A DNA stretch of 64,000 bases from CAWKEY01 sp963848675. GTDB taxonomy: Bacteria > Pseudomonadota > Gammaproteobacteria > Methylococcales > Methylomonadaceae. The first letter of the stretch is position 1. Each line of letters starts with the position of its first letter. A model generated the notes under the pieces. It did no database searches and was not told where the DNA came from. It worked only from the letters and a program-made list of their open reading frames with translations. A program made the translations under genes and the position numbers. Where the stretch lies: NCBI GenBank assembly GCA_963848675.1, contig CAWKEY010000068.1, positions 1 through 64,000 on the forward strand, written 5' to 3'. Positions 26,404 to 35,281 of this stretch are shown here, piece after piece.

Positions 26404-26517
26404 TCATGTGTTTTCGGTGTTCGTCAAACGGTCATCCCGCTCACGCATCATCCAGTAAACGCCACCCAGCGCCAAGATAAGCGCGGCCAATCTCAGCGTT
26501 AATACAGCCAGCAACAC
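26404..26517 (-). CDS. Possible 37-residue single-span membrane peptide
   Basis: A GTG-initiated frame inside the 330-bp gap between two enzymes encodes about 37 residues, with a hydrophobic stretch LTLRLAALILALGGVYW and a charged tail RERDDRLTNTENT. The composition looks like a genuine membrane peptide, but I see no clear Shine-Dalgarno and no known family. The rest of 26318-26648 shows nothing recognisable. Confidence 0.25.
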   Translation of the reverse strand: MLLAVLTLRLAALILALGGVYWMMRERDDRLTNTENT

Positions 26518-26648
26518 TGACGTACAGCAACTGCGGGCCTGCTCATATTAATGTTCATAAGCAACAATGGCGGTGGTATTGCCAGTTGCATTCCGCCCGC
26601 CGTGATGTGACCTAAAGAGTTTTGACCTATCAATCCTCGCTTGGTCAA

Positions 26649-27830
26649 CTACAGTCTCGCCAAGGCCTGATCGAGATCCGCAATGATATCCTCAGCGTCC
26701 TCAATGCCGACAGAAAGTCTGACCAATTCGTCGGTGATGCCGGTTTTGATGCGCACGTTCTTCGGAACTTCCACATGCGTCATAGAAGCCGGATGCGAAA
26801 TCAGGGTATCCACAGCGCCGAGGCTGACGGCCAGGCTGCAAAGCTCCAGGCTGTTCATGAGTTTACGGCCCGCTTCGATGCCGCCGACAACGCCGAATGA
26901 CAACATGCCGCCAAAACCGCTCATTTGTTTCTGGGCAATTGCGTACTGCGGGTGGCTGGGCAAACCCGGATATTTAACCCAGGCAATGTTCCGATGCGCT
27001 TCCAGAAATCGGGCAACCTCCATGGCGTTATTCGCATGTTTCGCCATCCTCAAGTGTAGGGTCTTCAGTCCGCGTATACAGAGCCAGGCTTCGTGTGGGG
27101 CCAGGGTAGGCCCCGTTGTATTAACGACCGGTCTCATAGTTTTGATGAATTCAGCGCTGCCAACCACAACACCCCCCAATAAATCGGCGTGCCCGCCTAT
27201 ATATTTGGTGCAGCTGTGCAGCACGGCGTCGGCACCCAGGTGCAGCGGTTTCTGGAACATTGGTGTTGCAAAAGTATTGTCGACGATGGATACTGCGCCC
27301 GCTTGCCTGGCCATCGCGCAAATGGCGGCTATATCGCAAATCTTCATGGTTGGATTCGCCGGCGTTTCCAGAAAGACCATGCGGGTGTTCTTTTTCAGAT
27401 GACGCTGGACTTGTTCAGGATCAGTCGTGTCCACGAAACTGACTTCGATGCCTAACCGCGTCAACACAGTCTCAAACAGTTCATAAGTGCCGCCGTAGAC
27501 GACGTCGGTTGACAGCAAATGATCACCCTTTTTTAGAAACGACAGTGCAACGCCGGTAATTGCGGCCATGCCTGAAGAGAAGGACTGTCCTGTATCAGCG
27601 CCTTCGAGAGCGGCGATTTTTTCTATCAAAACGGCATGAGTAGGCGTGTTGGGCATCAGTCGGGCATAGGTGTAGCCATCCTCTTCCCCTGCAAATCGGG
27701 CCGCCCCTTGCTCGGCACTATCGAATACAAACGTCGAGGTCTGATAAATGGGCGTGGTATGGGCTCCGCTGGACGGATCGGGGCGTTCTCCGGCATGCAC
27801 ACACAGGGTGCCAAATTTCATCTTTTTCAT
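26649..27830 (-). CDS. Cys/Met-metabolism PLP enzyme (trans-sulfuration family)
   Basis: Fold-type I PLP enzyme of 393 residues in the cystathionine gamma-synthase / gamma-lyase family. HTTPIYQTSTFVFDSAEQG, the YARLMPNTPTH cofactor/substrate stretch, VDNTFATPMFQKP and the PLP lysine in HSCTKYIGGH are diagnostic. VYGGTYELF carries Gly where methionine gamma-lyase has the Cys important for its activity. A strict methionine lyase is therefore less likely than a cystathionine gamma-lyase/synthase or O-acylhomoserine sulfhydrylase. It has no met or cys operon partners here, so the reaction remains open. Start at 27830, with a nearby second Met (MKKMKF). Confidence 0.85.
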   Translation of the reverse strand: MKKMKFGTLCVHAGERPDPSSGAHTTPIYQTSTFVFDSAEQGAARFAGEEDGYTYARLMPNTPTHAVLIEKIAALEGADTGQSFSSGMAAITGVALSFLKKGDHLLSTDVVYGGTYELFETVLTRLGIEVSFVDTTDPEQVQRHLKKNTRMVFLETPANPTMKICDIAAICAMARQAGAVSIVDNTFATPMFQKPLHLGADAVLHSCTKYIGGHADLLGGVVVGSAEFIKTMRPVVNTTGPTLAPHEAWLCIRGLKTLHLRMAKHANNAMEVARFLEAHRNIAWVKYPGLPSHPQYAIAQKQMSGFGGMLSFGVVGGIEAGRKLMNSLELCSLAVSLGAVDTLISHPASMTHVEVPKNVRIKTGITDELVRLSVGIEDAEDIIADLDQALARL

Positions 27831-28105
27831 TTTTCAGTCTCCTGACGCGATAGTCAGATCACGAATGGATTTTGCCAGCATAGTACACTGCTTTAGCATC
27901 ACATAACCCGATCTCTACCCTCTATCGAGATTTTATTTGGAGCTAATAAAACATCATAAAAAGCAAACAGATAACCATAGAAAACCGAAAAAGGCCAGTG
28001 CTGCTTGCTAAATACGTCAGATTTTGAAATGATCCCTGATGAGTAATTTTACTCCATCAAGCTTCACACCGATCTGCCGGAATTTTAAAAATTCCCCAGT
28101 TACAA

Positions 28106-29277
28106 TTGCCGATGTTTCCAGTGGGTGTTACCCCTATCACCGCCTTACTGGCTTTCATCAAAGAAGCAGGGAACGTTACCTATTTCAACGGTAGCTTACC
28201 CGTTTTTAGTCACCAGGAAGAAGATACTCAATCATTCCGAATGATCACCGCCCAATTCTGCGTCAATGGGCATACTCATCAAGCGGAGATTGCCCGCGCT
28301 TTTGGGGTAACGCCTATCAGTGTTAAACGCTCAGTCAAGCTGTATCGTAAAGAAGGCGCCAGAGGTTTTTATAAGCAAAAAACAGACGGGGAGCGGCAAT
28401 ATTAACGCCAGCTGTTATCGAACAAGTTCAACAGTTATTGAGTGGGCACGAAGAGGTAGCCGATATTGCCTTAAAGCTTGATATTAAAACGGACACCTTG
28501 TCCAAAGCAATACGGGCAGGACGACTGCATAAGCCCGCCAAAAAAAAGATCCTGATAACCTCGTAACCAGTAAAAGTGAACGTAGTAGCGCTGATCGGGC
28601 CGCACTCATGGGCGTCGGCGCACAAGATGTGATGGGACGGGTTGCCGCCAGCATTGGCGATTTGGAATCCGTAGCGCCTGAATTTCAACCGGTTTTAGAT
28701 GTGCCCAATGGCGGCGTCCTGTTCGCACTACCGGCTTTACTGTCCATGGGCCTGTTGAAATATACCGAGCAGTTTTTCAAGTTGCCTAAAGGTTACTATG
28801 GCCTGGACAGTCTTTTTTTACTGCTGGCTTTTATGGCCTTTACCCGGCTCAAATCCATCGAATCCTTACGTTATTGCGCCCCCGGCGAATGGGGAAAGTT
28901 ATTAGGTCTGGACCGTATTCCGGAAGCCCGCACGTTACGCGTTAAAGTACAGAAACTCAGTGACGATAATCAGGCTAAAAGCTGGAGTGCTGAAATGTGC
29001 AGCTATTGGATGGAATCAGCCCCGGAACAGGCTGGCGTTTTATACATTGATGGTCATGTGCGCGTCTATAACGGTCAGCAAACCCAACTACCCAAGCATC
29101 ATGTTGCCCGGCAGAAACGCTGTCTGCGAGCGACCACCGACTATTGGGTCAATGCCATGGATGGACAGCCTTTTATGGTCGTTAACAAGGCCGTAGACCC
29201 CGGCATGATAAAGGTCATTGAAAACGACATATTACCTGAGTTGGCGGCCGGTAAATGTCAAAGTACTTGTCGCCTAA
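28106..29277 (+). pseudogene. Large DNA transposase remnant with two frameshifts, truncated
   Basis: Three reading frames join into one protein. The first part ends in GFYKQK and has a helix-turn-helix (AEIARAFGVTPISVKRSVKL). The second is AAILTPAVIEQVQQLLSGHE. The third runs from SADRAALMGVGAQDVMGRV through DVPNGGVLFALPALLSMGLL and GVLYIDGHVRVYNGQQTQLP (with the D-x-H motif) to DPGMIKVIENDILPELAAG. Each join needs one extra A, in an A6 run (about 28370) and an A8 run (about 28540). Related transposases are roughly 700-800 residues, so the C-terminal half is gone: the frame runs straight into the element's own terminal repeat (29251-29277). I cannot name the IS family with confidence. The gap 27831-28105 before it shows no gene. 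Confidence 0.75.
29251..29277 (+). repeat. IS terminal repeat shared with 60514-60540
   Basis: GTAAAT-GT-CAAAGTACTTGTCGCCTAA matches the reverse complement of 60514-60540 at 25 of 27 bases, including 19 consecutive ones. One copy terminates the decayed transposase gene and the other borders the IS66 remnant with no transposase attached. They are best read as ends of the same IS family. Confidence 0.65.
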
Positions 29278-29285
29278 GTTAAAAA

Positions 29286-29459
29286 TTAATGAACGCTATT
29301 AGCCGCAACATTTGACAGTGCAGTGTTCGGTTTATCGGGATTTAAATACACTTCGGCCTGCCATTCCCAGTTTCTGATGTCCTTGCTCCAGCGCGCCGGA
29401 TTCGCAAGGCGAAAATAAAAGATATTTTTTCGCCTGACTAAGTAAGGAATTTTCGCCAT
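29286..29459 (-). pseudogene. Integrase N-terminal remnant at tRNA-Ser
   Basis: 57 codons matching the N-terminal arm-binding (DUF6538-type) segment of phage/island tyrosine integrases: MAKIPYLVRRKNIFYFRLAN then PARWSKDI. An AGGGGG lies 8 bases upstream of the ATG. It begins about 95 bp beyond the 3' end of the tRNA-Ser gene and reads away from it, the classic layout of an integrated element. The frame ends within 10 bp of the IS end at 29277, so the IS probably removed the rest of the gene. The catalytic domain is absent. Confidence 0.65.
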
Positions 29460-29519
29460 AAACAGCCCCCTTTGTAGCACGGTTTTGTAGCAAATACCGT
29501 TTTTTTAAAAGGGGATTAT

Positions 29520-29544
29520 TATTGATTTTAATTTATAATCAATA
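29520..29544. terminator. Inverted repeat downstream of tRNA-Ser
   Basis: TATTGATT and AATCAATA flank a 9-base AT-rich loop between the tRNA 3' end and the integrase remnant. It may be the tRNA terminator or part of the former attachment region. No strong T-run follows. Confidence 0.35.
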
Positions 29545-29554
29545 ACTTAATATT

Positions 29555-29642
29555 TGGCGGAGAAAGAGGGATTCGAACCCTCGATACGTTACCGTATACA
29601 CACTTTCCAGGCGTGCGCCTTCGACCGCTCGGCCATCTCTCC
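29555..29642 (-). tRNA. tRNA-Ser (anticodon GGA)
   Basis: Read on the minus strand, the acceptor stem GGAGAGA pairs with TTTCTCC (one G-U). The D arm is TGGCCGAGCGGTCGAAGGC, the anticodon loop CTGGAAA gives GGA, and the long variable arm (GTATACGGTAACGTAT) marks a class II serine tRNA. The T arm is GAGGGTTCGAATCCCTC, the discriminator base is G, and CCA is encoded. It reads codons UCC/UCU. Its 3' end faces an integrase remnant, so it was probably used as an attachment site. Confidence 0.96.
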
Positions 29643-29793
29643 TAATTTTGTTGCCAGTAAATTACAGCAAGCGCGCAAGAATAATGGAAATTGCGTCCGC
29701 TTGCAATCACTTTTCCGGCGCCAACACCATTACCGGCAGTAAAACTATGGGTAATATGTTCATTAGCCCGAAGCCTACCTAGCTGCTCTGGAC

Positions 29794-30417
29794 TTAATGC
29801 GCATGGTCATGAGCATGTTCATGCCCGCCTTCCGGGGCCAACACCGCTTCAACGGCGACCCCATGCTTATAAACCATTAAGCCGCCCAAATCGGCGCCCA
29901 AAAAGATCAGCCCGCACATCAGGGCCGCCAGCATAAGAAAAAGAGTATTGGCCGCGCCCTGAATGACAGGGCCGCTTTTCAGGCGCCAGGCCGACAAGAT
30001 AACCGCCAAAGAGAGTACCGAGAGACCAAAATGTTCATGGCGTTCCATAATGACGTGCACTTCGTCGCTATGCGCTACCGAGCTTGCGGCAATCAAGCCC
30101 GCTGTCACCGTAGCGGCAGCCGCGACGGTGCCGAAGTAAAGAAAAAAGCTGGCACCCGCGCGCCATTGGGTTCTTTTTGCCAGCGTCCCGGCCAGATCCA
30201 GAATAAAAAACACCGATAGCAAGGCGATGGGAAAATGCACCAGCAAGGGATGAATATTCTGCATATTGGCAACCCCGGGCAGGATCGATGCAAAAATGTC
30301 CATGGGATTTTTGGCCAACAAGGTCTCAACAAAAGCTAGCAGGCTGGCCACACTGTCGGCAATGCCGCCGCCGTGATCGCCACCGCCATGAATCTGAAAG
30401 GAAATAAAGTTGTTCAT
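29794..30417 (-). CDS. DUF2231-family membrane protein
   Basis: 207-residue inner-membrane protein with about four hydrophobic segments. The region from HPLLVHFPIALLSVFFILDL onward is the DUF2231 hallmark. His residues recur: an N-terminal HGGGDHGG stretch, EVHVIMERHEHFG in the middle, and a HEHAHDHAH tail that could bind metal. The function of the family is unknown; some members sit with haem or copper genes. No such partner is here. It lies between tRNA-Ser and truA in its own unit. Confidence 0.8.
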   Translation of the reverse strand: MNNFISFQIHGGGDHGGGIADSVASLLAFVETLLAKNPMDIFASILPGVANMQNIHPLLVHFPIALLSVFFILDLAGTLAKRTQWRAGASFFLYFGTVAAAATVTAGLIAASSVAHSDEVHVIMERHEHFGLSVLSLAVILSAWRLKSGPVIQGAANTLFLMLAALMCGLIFLGADLGGLMVYKHGVAVEAVLAPEGGHEHAHDHAH

Positions 30418-30495
30418 AATAGTTATCTTGGTCAGCTTGAAATTAGTTCAATTTACTTGAAAAACCGGCTTGTGCAAATAGCCAAGCCACACCTA

Positions 30496-31299
30496 TTAGT
30501 CAAAACGCCTGGCATCGGCGGGCAATTTATCGAATAAAGGATGCCTGGGAATAGAGTATTGCTCCGGGTAATAGACCCCGCCCAGGTACAGGCCATCGGG
30601 CGGCGCGGTCACGCCACCCAACTTACGGCATTTCACTGCCAGCAATTGCTGCGTCCACTCTACCGGCTCTTTGCCCACACCGATATTCATTAATACCCCA
30701 GCAATATTTCTGACCATGTGATGTAAAAAAGCGTTCGCGGAAATGTCCATAATTACCTGATCATCCTCACGATAAACATCAATAAAATGCATCATCCGTA
30801 TCGGACTTTTGGATTGGCATCCCTGCGCCCTGTACGAGGAAAAATCATGACTGCCAATCAGATATTGCGCGGCCTGATGCATTTTGTTGGCGTCCAGAGG
30901 AGGATAACACCAGGTTACCTGCCGACGTAACAAGGCCGATTTGACCGGCCGATTAAGAATGATGTAGCGATAAAATCGCGCAATGGCGCTGTACCGGGCA
31001 TGAAAACCATCCTCAGCCTCTTTAACCCAAATAATTCTGACGTCATCCGGCAACTGGCTGTTGCCGCCCAGCATCCAGGCATGCAGTTCACGCTCGGCCT
31101 GAACATCACAATGCACCACCTGTTCAAGCGCATGCACACCGGCATCGGTTCTGCCTGCGCAAATGACCGTAACCGGATGATTAGCTATTTTCGATAAAGC
31201 CTGTTCAAGCACACCCTGAACACTGCGCTGGTTCACTTGCCATTGCCAACCACTGTAGCCGCTGCCGTCGTATTCGATACCTAAAATAATACGCGCCAT
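30496..31299 (-). CDS. truA: TruA, tRNA pseudouridine(38-40) synthase
   Basis: 267-residue tRNA pseudouridine synthase modifying positions 38-40 of the anticodon arm. The catalytic Asp is in ICAGRTDAGVHALEQ. The N-terminal GIEYDGSGYSGWQWQ and the later FLHHMVRNIAGVLMNIG are signature segments. Length is close to E. coli TruA (270). It is 70 bp downstream of the L,D-transpeptidase gene on the same strand; the pairing seems incidental. Confidence 0.94.
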   Translation of the reverse strand: MARIILGIEYDGSGYSGWQWQVNQRSVQGVLEQALSKIANHPVTVICAGRTDAGVHALEQVVHCDVQAERELHAWMLGGNSQLPDDVRIIWVKEAEDGFHARYSAIARFYRYIILNRPVKSALLRRQVTWCYPPLDANKMHQAAQYLIGSHDFSSYRAQGCQSKSPIRMMHFIDVYREDDQVIMDISANAFLHHMVRNIAGVLMNIGVGKEPVEWTQQLLAVKCRKLGGVTAPPDGLYLGGVYYPEQYSIPRHPLFDKLPADARRFD

Positions 31300-31369
31300 T
31301 CAAACCTCATTTGCGGGACATTGAGTTTCGCCTGAACGAAAATAGTCGCTGGTCATATCAGATATAAAA

Positions 31370-31858
31370 TCACTCATGAATAAAAACTTTAATCCCGACT
31401 ACGACGCGATTAAACAAGTCCAGCACATCGGCGTTACGCATGCGAATGCAGCCGTGTGATTCTGGCCTGCCCTGCATGAATTCATCGGGACAACCGTGTA
31501 TGTAAATATAGCGCCAACCGGTATCGACTTTACCGTAACGATTTTTACCGGGCTCCAAACCATTCAGCCAAAGAATCCGGGTTAAGATCCAATCCCGTTG
31601 CGGAAATTGCCTGCCCAGTTCGCTACTGTATATTTCACCGGTCGCGCGCCGCCCAACAAAAACCGACTGCAACGGCTGTCCTGCCCCAATTTTTGCCCTG
31701 ATTTTATGCCAGCCCATCGGTGTACATTCGCTGCCCACTTCCTCACCGGCCCCATTTTTGGCCGTGGAAACCGGGTAACTATGCACAATCTGGCCGTTTT
31801 CAATAACGGTCAGCTGTTGCGTGGTGATAGCAATATCAAGGAAAGTGTCAGGTGTCAT
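31370..31858 (-). CDS. L,D-transpeptidase (YkuD domain) without signal peptide
   Basis: 162-residue YkuD-fold protein. The active site is intact: H121 in YIHGCPDE, then H135, C137 and R139 in ESHGCIRM. In exported relatives these enzymes make 3-3 peptidoglycan crosslinks or attach Braun's lipoprotein. Here the protein starts directly with the domain (MTPDTFLDIAITTQQL) and no signal or membrane segment is visible; other starts upstream do not supply one. Members of this short type are common but their site of action is unsettled. Confidence 0.85.
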   Translation of the reverse strand: MTPDTFLDIAITTQQLTVIENGQIVHSYPVSTAKNGAGEEVGSECTPMGWHKIRAKIGAGQPLQSVFVGRRATGEIYSSELGRQFPQRDWILTRILWLNGLEPGKNRYGKVDTGWRYIYIHGCPDEFMQGRPESHGCIRMRNADVLDLFNRVVVGIKVFIHE

Positions 31859-32000
31859 GGGCTATGAATACGAATGGCCGCCAAGTAAGATGCGAGCCTG
31901 CAAAAGGTTGTATGTATTAGCATTAAATAACCCCGAAGGTCACAGAGAACAGGACGTTCTCAATAGTTTGAACTGATACAAGTTGGTCTCTGATTATTGC

Positions 32001-32075
32001 GCTTCGACAAGCTCAGTACGAACGGCAATCTAGTAAAATAGGCAACTTATTCTTTCGTGCTGAGCCTGTAGAAGC
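32001..32075. repeat. Dispersed inverted repeat ('cttcgacaagctcag' type)
   Basis: GCTTCGACAAGCTCAGTACGA at 32001-32021 is repeated inverted at 32055-32075 with three differences. This pair is widespread between proteobacterial genes. The stretch 31859-32237 holds nothing else I can support; an open frame at its right end overlaps the next gene and is not convincing. Confidence 0.65.
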
Positions 32076-32237
32076 ATGAACGGATAATTATTGGAGGTTC
32101 CCCAGAAACATTTTTTAGCGCCCTTCGTGGCAAAAAAAGGTTGCTTAACAAATGCCGCAATGGTGATTGAGCGCGCGTAGATAGCCGCCGAACAGATTTC
32201 GCTATCTCTCGCTTCAGCACTGGCTATTAAGCCAGTG

Positions 32238-33251
32238 TCAGACCAAATCAACCTTGCGCCCAAGGGCTGCGGATTCTAAAGCCGCGACTATCGTTCGGCA
32301 ATTGTCTCTGGCATCATCCAACGAAAGTGCCGGCGCTTTGCCGGTCAACACACAGTCACTGAAATGTTCGATTTCGAGCCGGAAATGATTGGCTGCCGGC
32401 ATCTTCTCCTCGCATTGCCGGCCGTCTTCTGTCCACCACGAAATCACCGGAATATCGCCGGGCAATTGCCACACGATATGGCATTTAACACCGCCTTGGG
32501 TGCCAATAACTTCATACTCGCAACGGCGCGCACGCTCAAAGCTAAAATCAAAATGCGCATGTTTGCCGTCGCCAAAATCCAGCACGCCACTCGTTGCAAT
32601 GTCCGCACCGCTATCAGCATATTTTGCAATCGCCATCGCCGACAAAGGCGCTTGCTCGAAAAACATCCGCAGGGAATGAATAGCATAACAGCCGATATCC
32701 CACATGGCCCCGCCGCCATGCTCAACATTTTCCTGCAGGCGGTACATACGCGCCGGCCGCATCATAAACGAATAACTGGCTCGCACCGTGCGAATGTCAC
32801 CGATAAGTCCTGACCGGATAATCTCGAGCACGCGCGCATGTTGCGGATGAAAGCGATACATAAAGCCTTCCATCACGGTCACGTTATGTCGTCGAGCAGA
32901 GGTTTCGATCGCATCGATATCCGAGACCGTGAGCGCCATCGGTTTTTCGCACAACACATGTTTGCCGTGTTCAATAGCTCGCAACGCCCATTCGGCGTGC
33001 TCCTGATTAGCCATCGGCAAATACACGGCCTGGATATCGGCGTCATTCAGCAAGGCTTCGGGATTGTCGTAAGTGCGAACGTCTTGTTGATCAGGTGCAT
33101 ACTTGGCCAGCGTTTCAGCCGCCGCACCCGGGCGGCGGCTGGCTATGGCGACCAGTTCGGAATTTGAGGCTTCAACGATGGCCGGTAGCAAGCGTTCATT
33201 AACACGCGCCGCACCAAGAATACCCCAGCGTAGTTTTGACGTCTCATTCAT
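32238..33251 (-). CDS. Gfo/Idh/MocA-family oxidoreductase
   Basis: 337-residue NAD(P)-dependent sugar or polyol dehydrogenase. The Rossmann start LRWGILGAARVNERLL has the G-x-G-x-A pattern, and HVLCEKPMALTVSDIDAIE carries the conserved EKP Lys. GGGAMWDIGCYAIHSLRMFF supplies the Asp/His catalytic residues of the GFO C-terminal domain. The ATG at 33251 was chosen since AGGA lies 9 bases before it; two upstream ATGs are less well placed. The substrate cannot be predicted and the gene stands alone. Confidence 0.87.
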   Translation of the reverse strand: MNETSKLRWGILGAARVNERLLPAIVEASNSELVAIASRRPGAAAETLAKYAPDQQDVRTYDNPEALLNDADIQAVYLPMANQEHAEWALRAIEHGKHVLCEKPMALTVSDIDAIETSARRHNVTVMEGFMYRFHPQHARVLEIIRSGLIGDIRTVRASYSFMMRPARMYRLQENVEHGGGAMWDIGCYAIHSLRMFFEQAPLSAMAIAKYADSGADIATSGVLDFGDGKHAHFDFSFERARRCEYEVIGTQGGVKCHIVWQLPGDIPVISWWTEDGRQCEEKMPAANHFRLEIEHFSDCVLTGKAPALSLDDARDNCRTIVAALESAALGRKVDLV

Positions 33252-33341
33252 AATATTCATCCTGTTCGGAAATGGGTTCATTGATTAGTAGACCTGACAG
33301 CTTACCTGTGTCATATCGCAAAGCAACACCATACGGATAGG

Positions 33342-34679
33342 TTATCGCTTCTCAAACAAAACAATCGATTCCACATGGCCTGTTTGCGGAAACATATCCA
33401 TCACGCCGGCTTTGATTAGCTTATACCCCAGTTCATTAACAAGAATGCCGGCATCGCGCGCCAGCGTGGACGGGTTACAAGACACATAAACAATCTGTTC
33501 GGGCTGCCATTTTTTAAAATGCTGCAATACTTCAGATGCCCCGGCCCTGGAAGGGTCAAGCATAATTTTATTATATTTTCGATTCGCCCAGGGCAGATCG
33601 CTGATATCTTTACTTAAATCAGCGGTATAAAATTCCACGTTTTCGATGCCGTTGTGACGGGCATTTTCTTTGGCGTGATTCACCAGCGGCTGGTCGCCTT
33701 CGACGCCGACGACAAGGCCTGCGAATTTTGCCATCGGCAAGGTGAAATTGCCCAAGCCGCAAAATAAATCCAGCACCGTATCATTTTCATTCAAATCCAA
33801 GGTAGTTAGCACGCGAGAAATCATTTGCCGATTAATCTCATAATTCACCTGTGTGAACATGGCCGGTCTAAATTTGAATTCGATGCCCTGATCCGGCAAG
33901 GCATACGTCGGCATCACCTCCGGTTCGCCATCCAACGGCACAATCGTGTCCGGACCTTTGGATTGCAAACACAGTGTCATATTATGCTCTTGTCCGAACG
34001 TGCGCATGCGCTCCTTATCGGCCGCACTGGCTGGCTCCAGCTCCCGAAAGGACAGCACGCATTGCTCGTCGCCGATAGCCACTTCAATTTGCGGTATTTT
34101 ATCCCGAATGCTCAAGCCGCCGATCATTTCCGACAAGGCCATCAACTTTGTACCGACGATCGGATGCATGACAATACAGCTTTCAATTTCCGCCAGATAC
34201 GGATGCCGCCGCTCCCTGAAACCGACCAGTACCCGATCTTTTTTGGCAACATATTTAACGCCCATGCGAGCTTTCCTACGATAGCCCCAATGCGGGCCTT
34301 CCAAAGGCTCCCACAACTTCGGAATTTCCACTTTACCGATGCGTTTGAACTGATCAATCAGCAAATCCTGTTTAATTCTGATTTGCGCAGCCGATTCAAC
34401 ATGCTGAAAACTGCAACCGCCGCAGACGCCATAATGCGGACATTCGGCATCAACACGATCATCGGCGCGGCTTAATAAAGTGACCACCTTGCCTTCCGCG
34501 TAATCACGACGAATTTCGGTATAGACAAATTCGACATCCTCACCCGGCAAGGCCTCATCGATAAACACCACTTTACCATCCACATGCGCAACCCCGCGTC
34601 CATCATGCGCCAGCGATTCTATAGTGACTTTAACCGGGGTTTCCGGCATCTGCTTTTTTCTTGATCGATGTCGTGCCAT
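33342..34679 (-). CDS. rlmD: RlmD, 23S rRNA (uracil1939-C5)-methyltransferase
   Basis: 445-residue SAM-dependent rRNA methyltransferase with an Fe-S cluster. The N-terminal TRAM domain (about 15-70) precedes cluster cysteines in CPHYGVCGGCSFQH. The methyltransferase core has LDLFCGLGNFTLP for SAM, DPSRAG, and the catalytic Cys in VSCNPSTLARD. The basic start MARHRSRKKQMPE at 34679 was chosen; it is 4 bp after the ydbL-like stop, and a longer frame would run back through that gene. It is the last gene of the cysM-ydbH-ydbL-rlmD run. Confidence 0.93.
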   Translation of the reverse strand: MARHRSRKKQMPETPVKVTIESLAHDGRGVAHVDGKVVFIDEALPGEDVEFVYTEIRRDYAEGKVVTLLSRADDRVDAECPHYGVCGGCSFQHVESAAQIRIKQDLLIDQFKRIGKVEIPKLWEPLEGPHWGYRRKARMGVKYVAKKDRVLVGFRERRHPYLAEIESCIVMHPIVGTKLMALSEMIGGLSIRDKIPQIEVAIGDEQCVLSFRELEPASAADKERMRTFGQEHNMTLCLQSKGPDTIVPLDGEPEVMPTYALPDQGIEFKFRPAMFTQVNYEINRQMISRVLTTLDLNENDTVLDLFCGLGNFTLPMAKFAGLVVGVEGDQPLVNHAKENARHNGIENVEFYTADLSKDISDLPWANRKYNKIMLDPSRAGASEVLQHFKKWQPEQIVYVSCNPSTLARDAGILVNELGYKLIKAGVMDMFPQTGHVESIVLFEKR

Positions 34680-34683
34680 GCTC

Positions 34684-35268
34684 TTATTTTTTGGTCCAGC
34701 TGCCATTAGAGGATTGATACCACCAGCCCGACTGGGCATTGCTGACCCATCTTGCAGCAAAAGTGGCTTTAATTTGCGCAAACCAATCAGGATGTCCATT
34801 AGCATTGGCAATCGCCTGATAAAGCCTTTGCCGATCTGCATTTTCTGCCGCAACCAGTTTGCTGACTTTGTTTCTATCTTGCAGCGGTACGCTGCCTGCA
34901 GCTTTGACCGCTAACATGCCATCCGTCTGTATACCAATGAAACCGGCGTCATAAAACGGTTTTAATGCGGGAAAACGGCTTTCCAAAGATGCACGCACCT
35001 GCCTGATTTCGGTGCTGTCAATATTTAAATCAGCCTCTGCCGCCTGCGCGGGTGACACTACTGCATCCAAGGCATGATCGAGCAGACGGAACGCTATCAT
35101 CTGCCAATCCGGCAGGCTGGACTGAGGTTCAACTTTTTCCGGCGTCACTTTCTGAATATCTTTAATGATTTCATCCGCTGCCTTTTCTGCAGCTGCAGCC
35201 GGGAAATAAATATTGATCGTGACGCAGGCGGTCAACAATAACATGCCTATTAGGGATATTTTTTTCAT
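34684..35268 (-). CDS. YdbL-like (DUF1318) lipoprotein
   Basis: 194-residue lipoprotein with signal MKKISLIGMLLLTAC and lipobox Cys15. After CVTINIYFPAAAAEKAADEI comes a region unlike E. coli YdbL, then the DUF1318 domain (about 90-194: RASLESRFPALKPFYDAGFI, then SKLVAAENADRQRLYQAIAN, ending GWWYQSSNGSWTKK). E. coli has a separate small lipoprotein, YnbE, and a soluble YdbL beside YdbH. Here a single lipid-anchored DUF1318 protein follows the YdbH-like gene by 13 bp, so it may do both jobs; that is inference. A GGAG precedes the start. Confidence 0.82.
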   Translation of the reverse strand: MKKISLIGMLLLTACVTINIYFPAAAAEKAADEIIKDIQKVTPEKVEPQSSLPDWQMIAFRLLDHALDAVVSPAQAAEADLNIDSTEIRQVRASLESRFPALKPFYDAGFIGIQTDGMLAVKAAGSVPLQDRNKVSKLVAAENADRQRLYQAIANANGHPDWFAQIKATFAARWVSNAQSGWWYQSSNGSWTKK

Positions 35269-35281
35269 ACCGTTCTCCAGG

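Noticed and set aside
26649..27830. Methionine gamma-lyase as a firm call
   Set aside because: The Cys important in characterised methionine gamma-lyases is replaced by Gly (VYGGTYELF), so only the family is assigned.
28370..28380. Programmed -1 frameshift at the first A-run
   Set aside because: The A6 run is not in the phase needed for a slippery heptamer; a deleted base explains it better.
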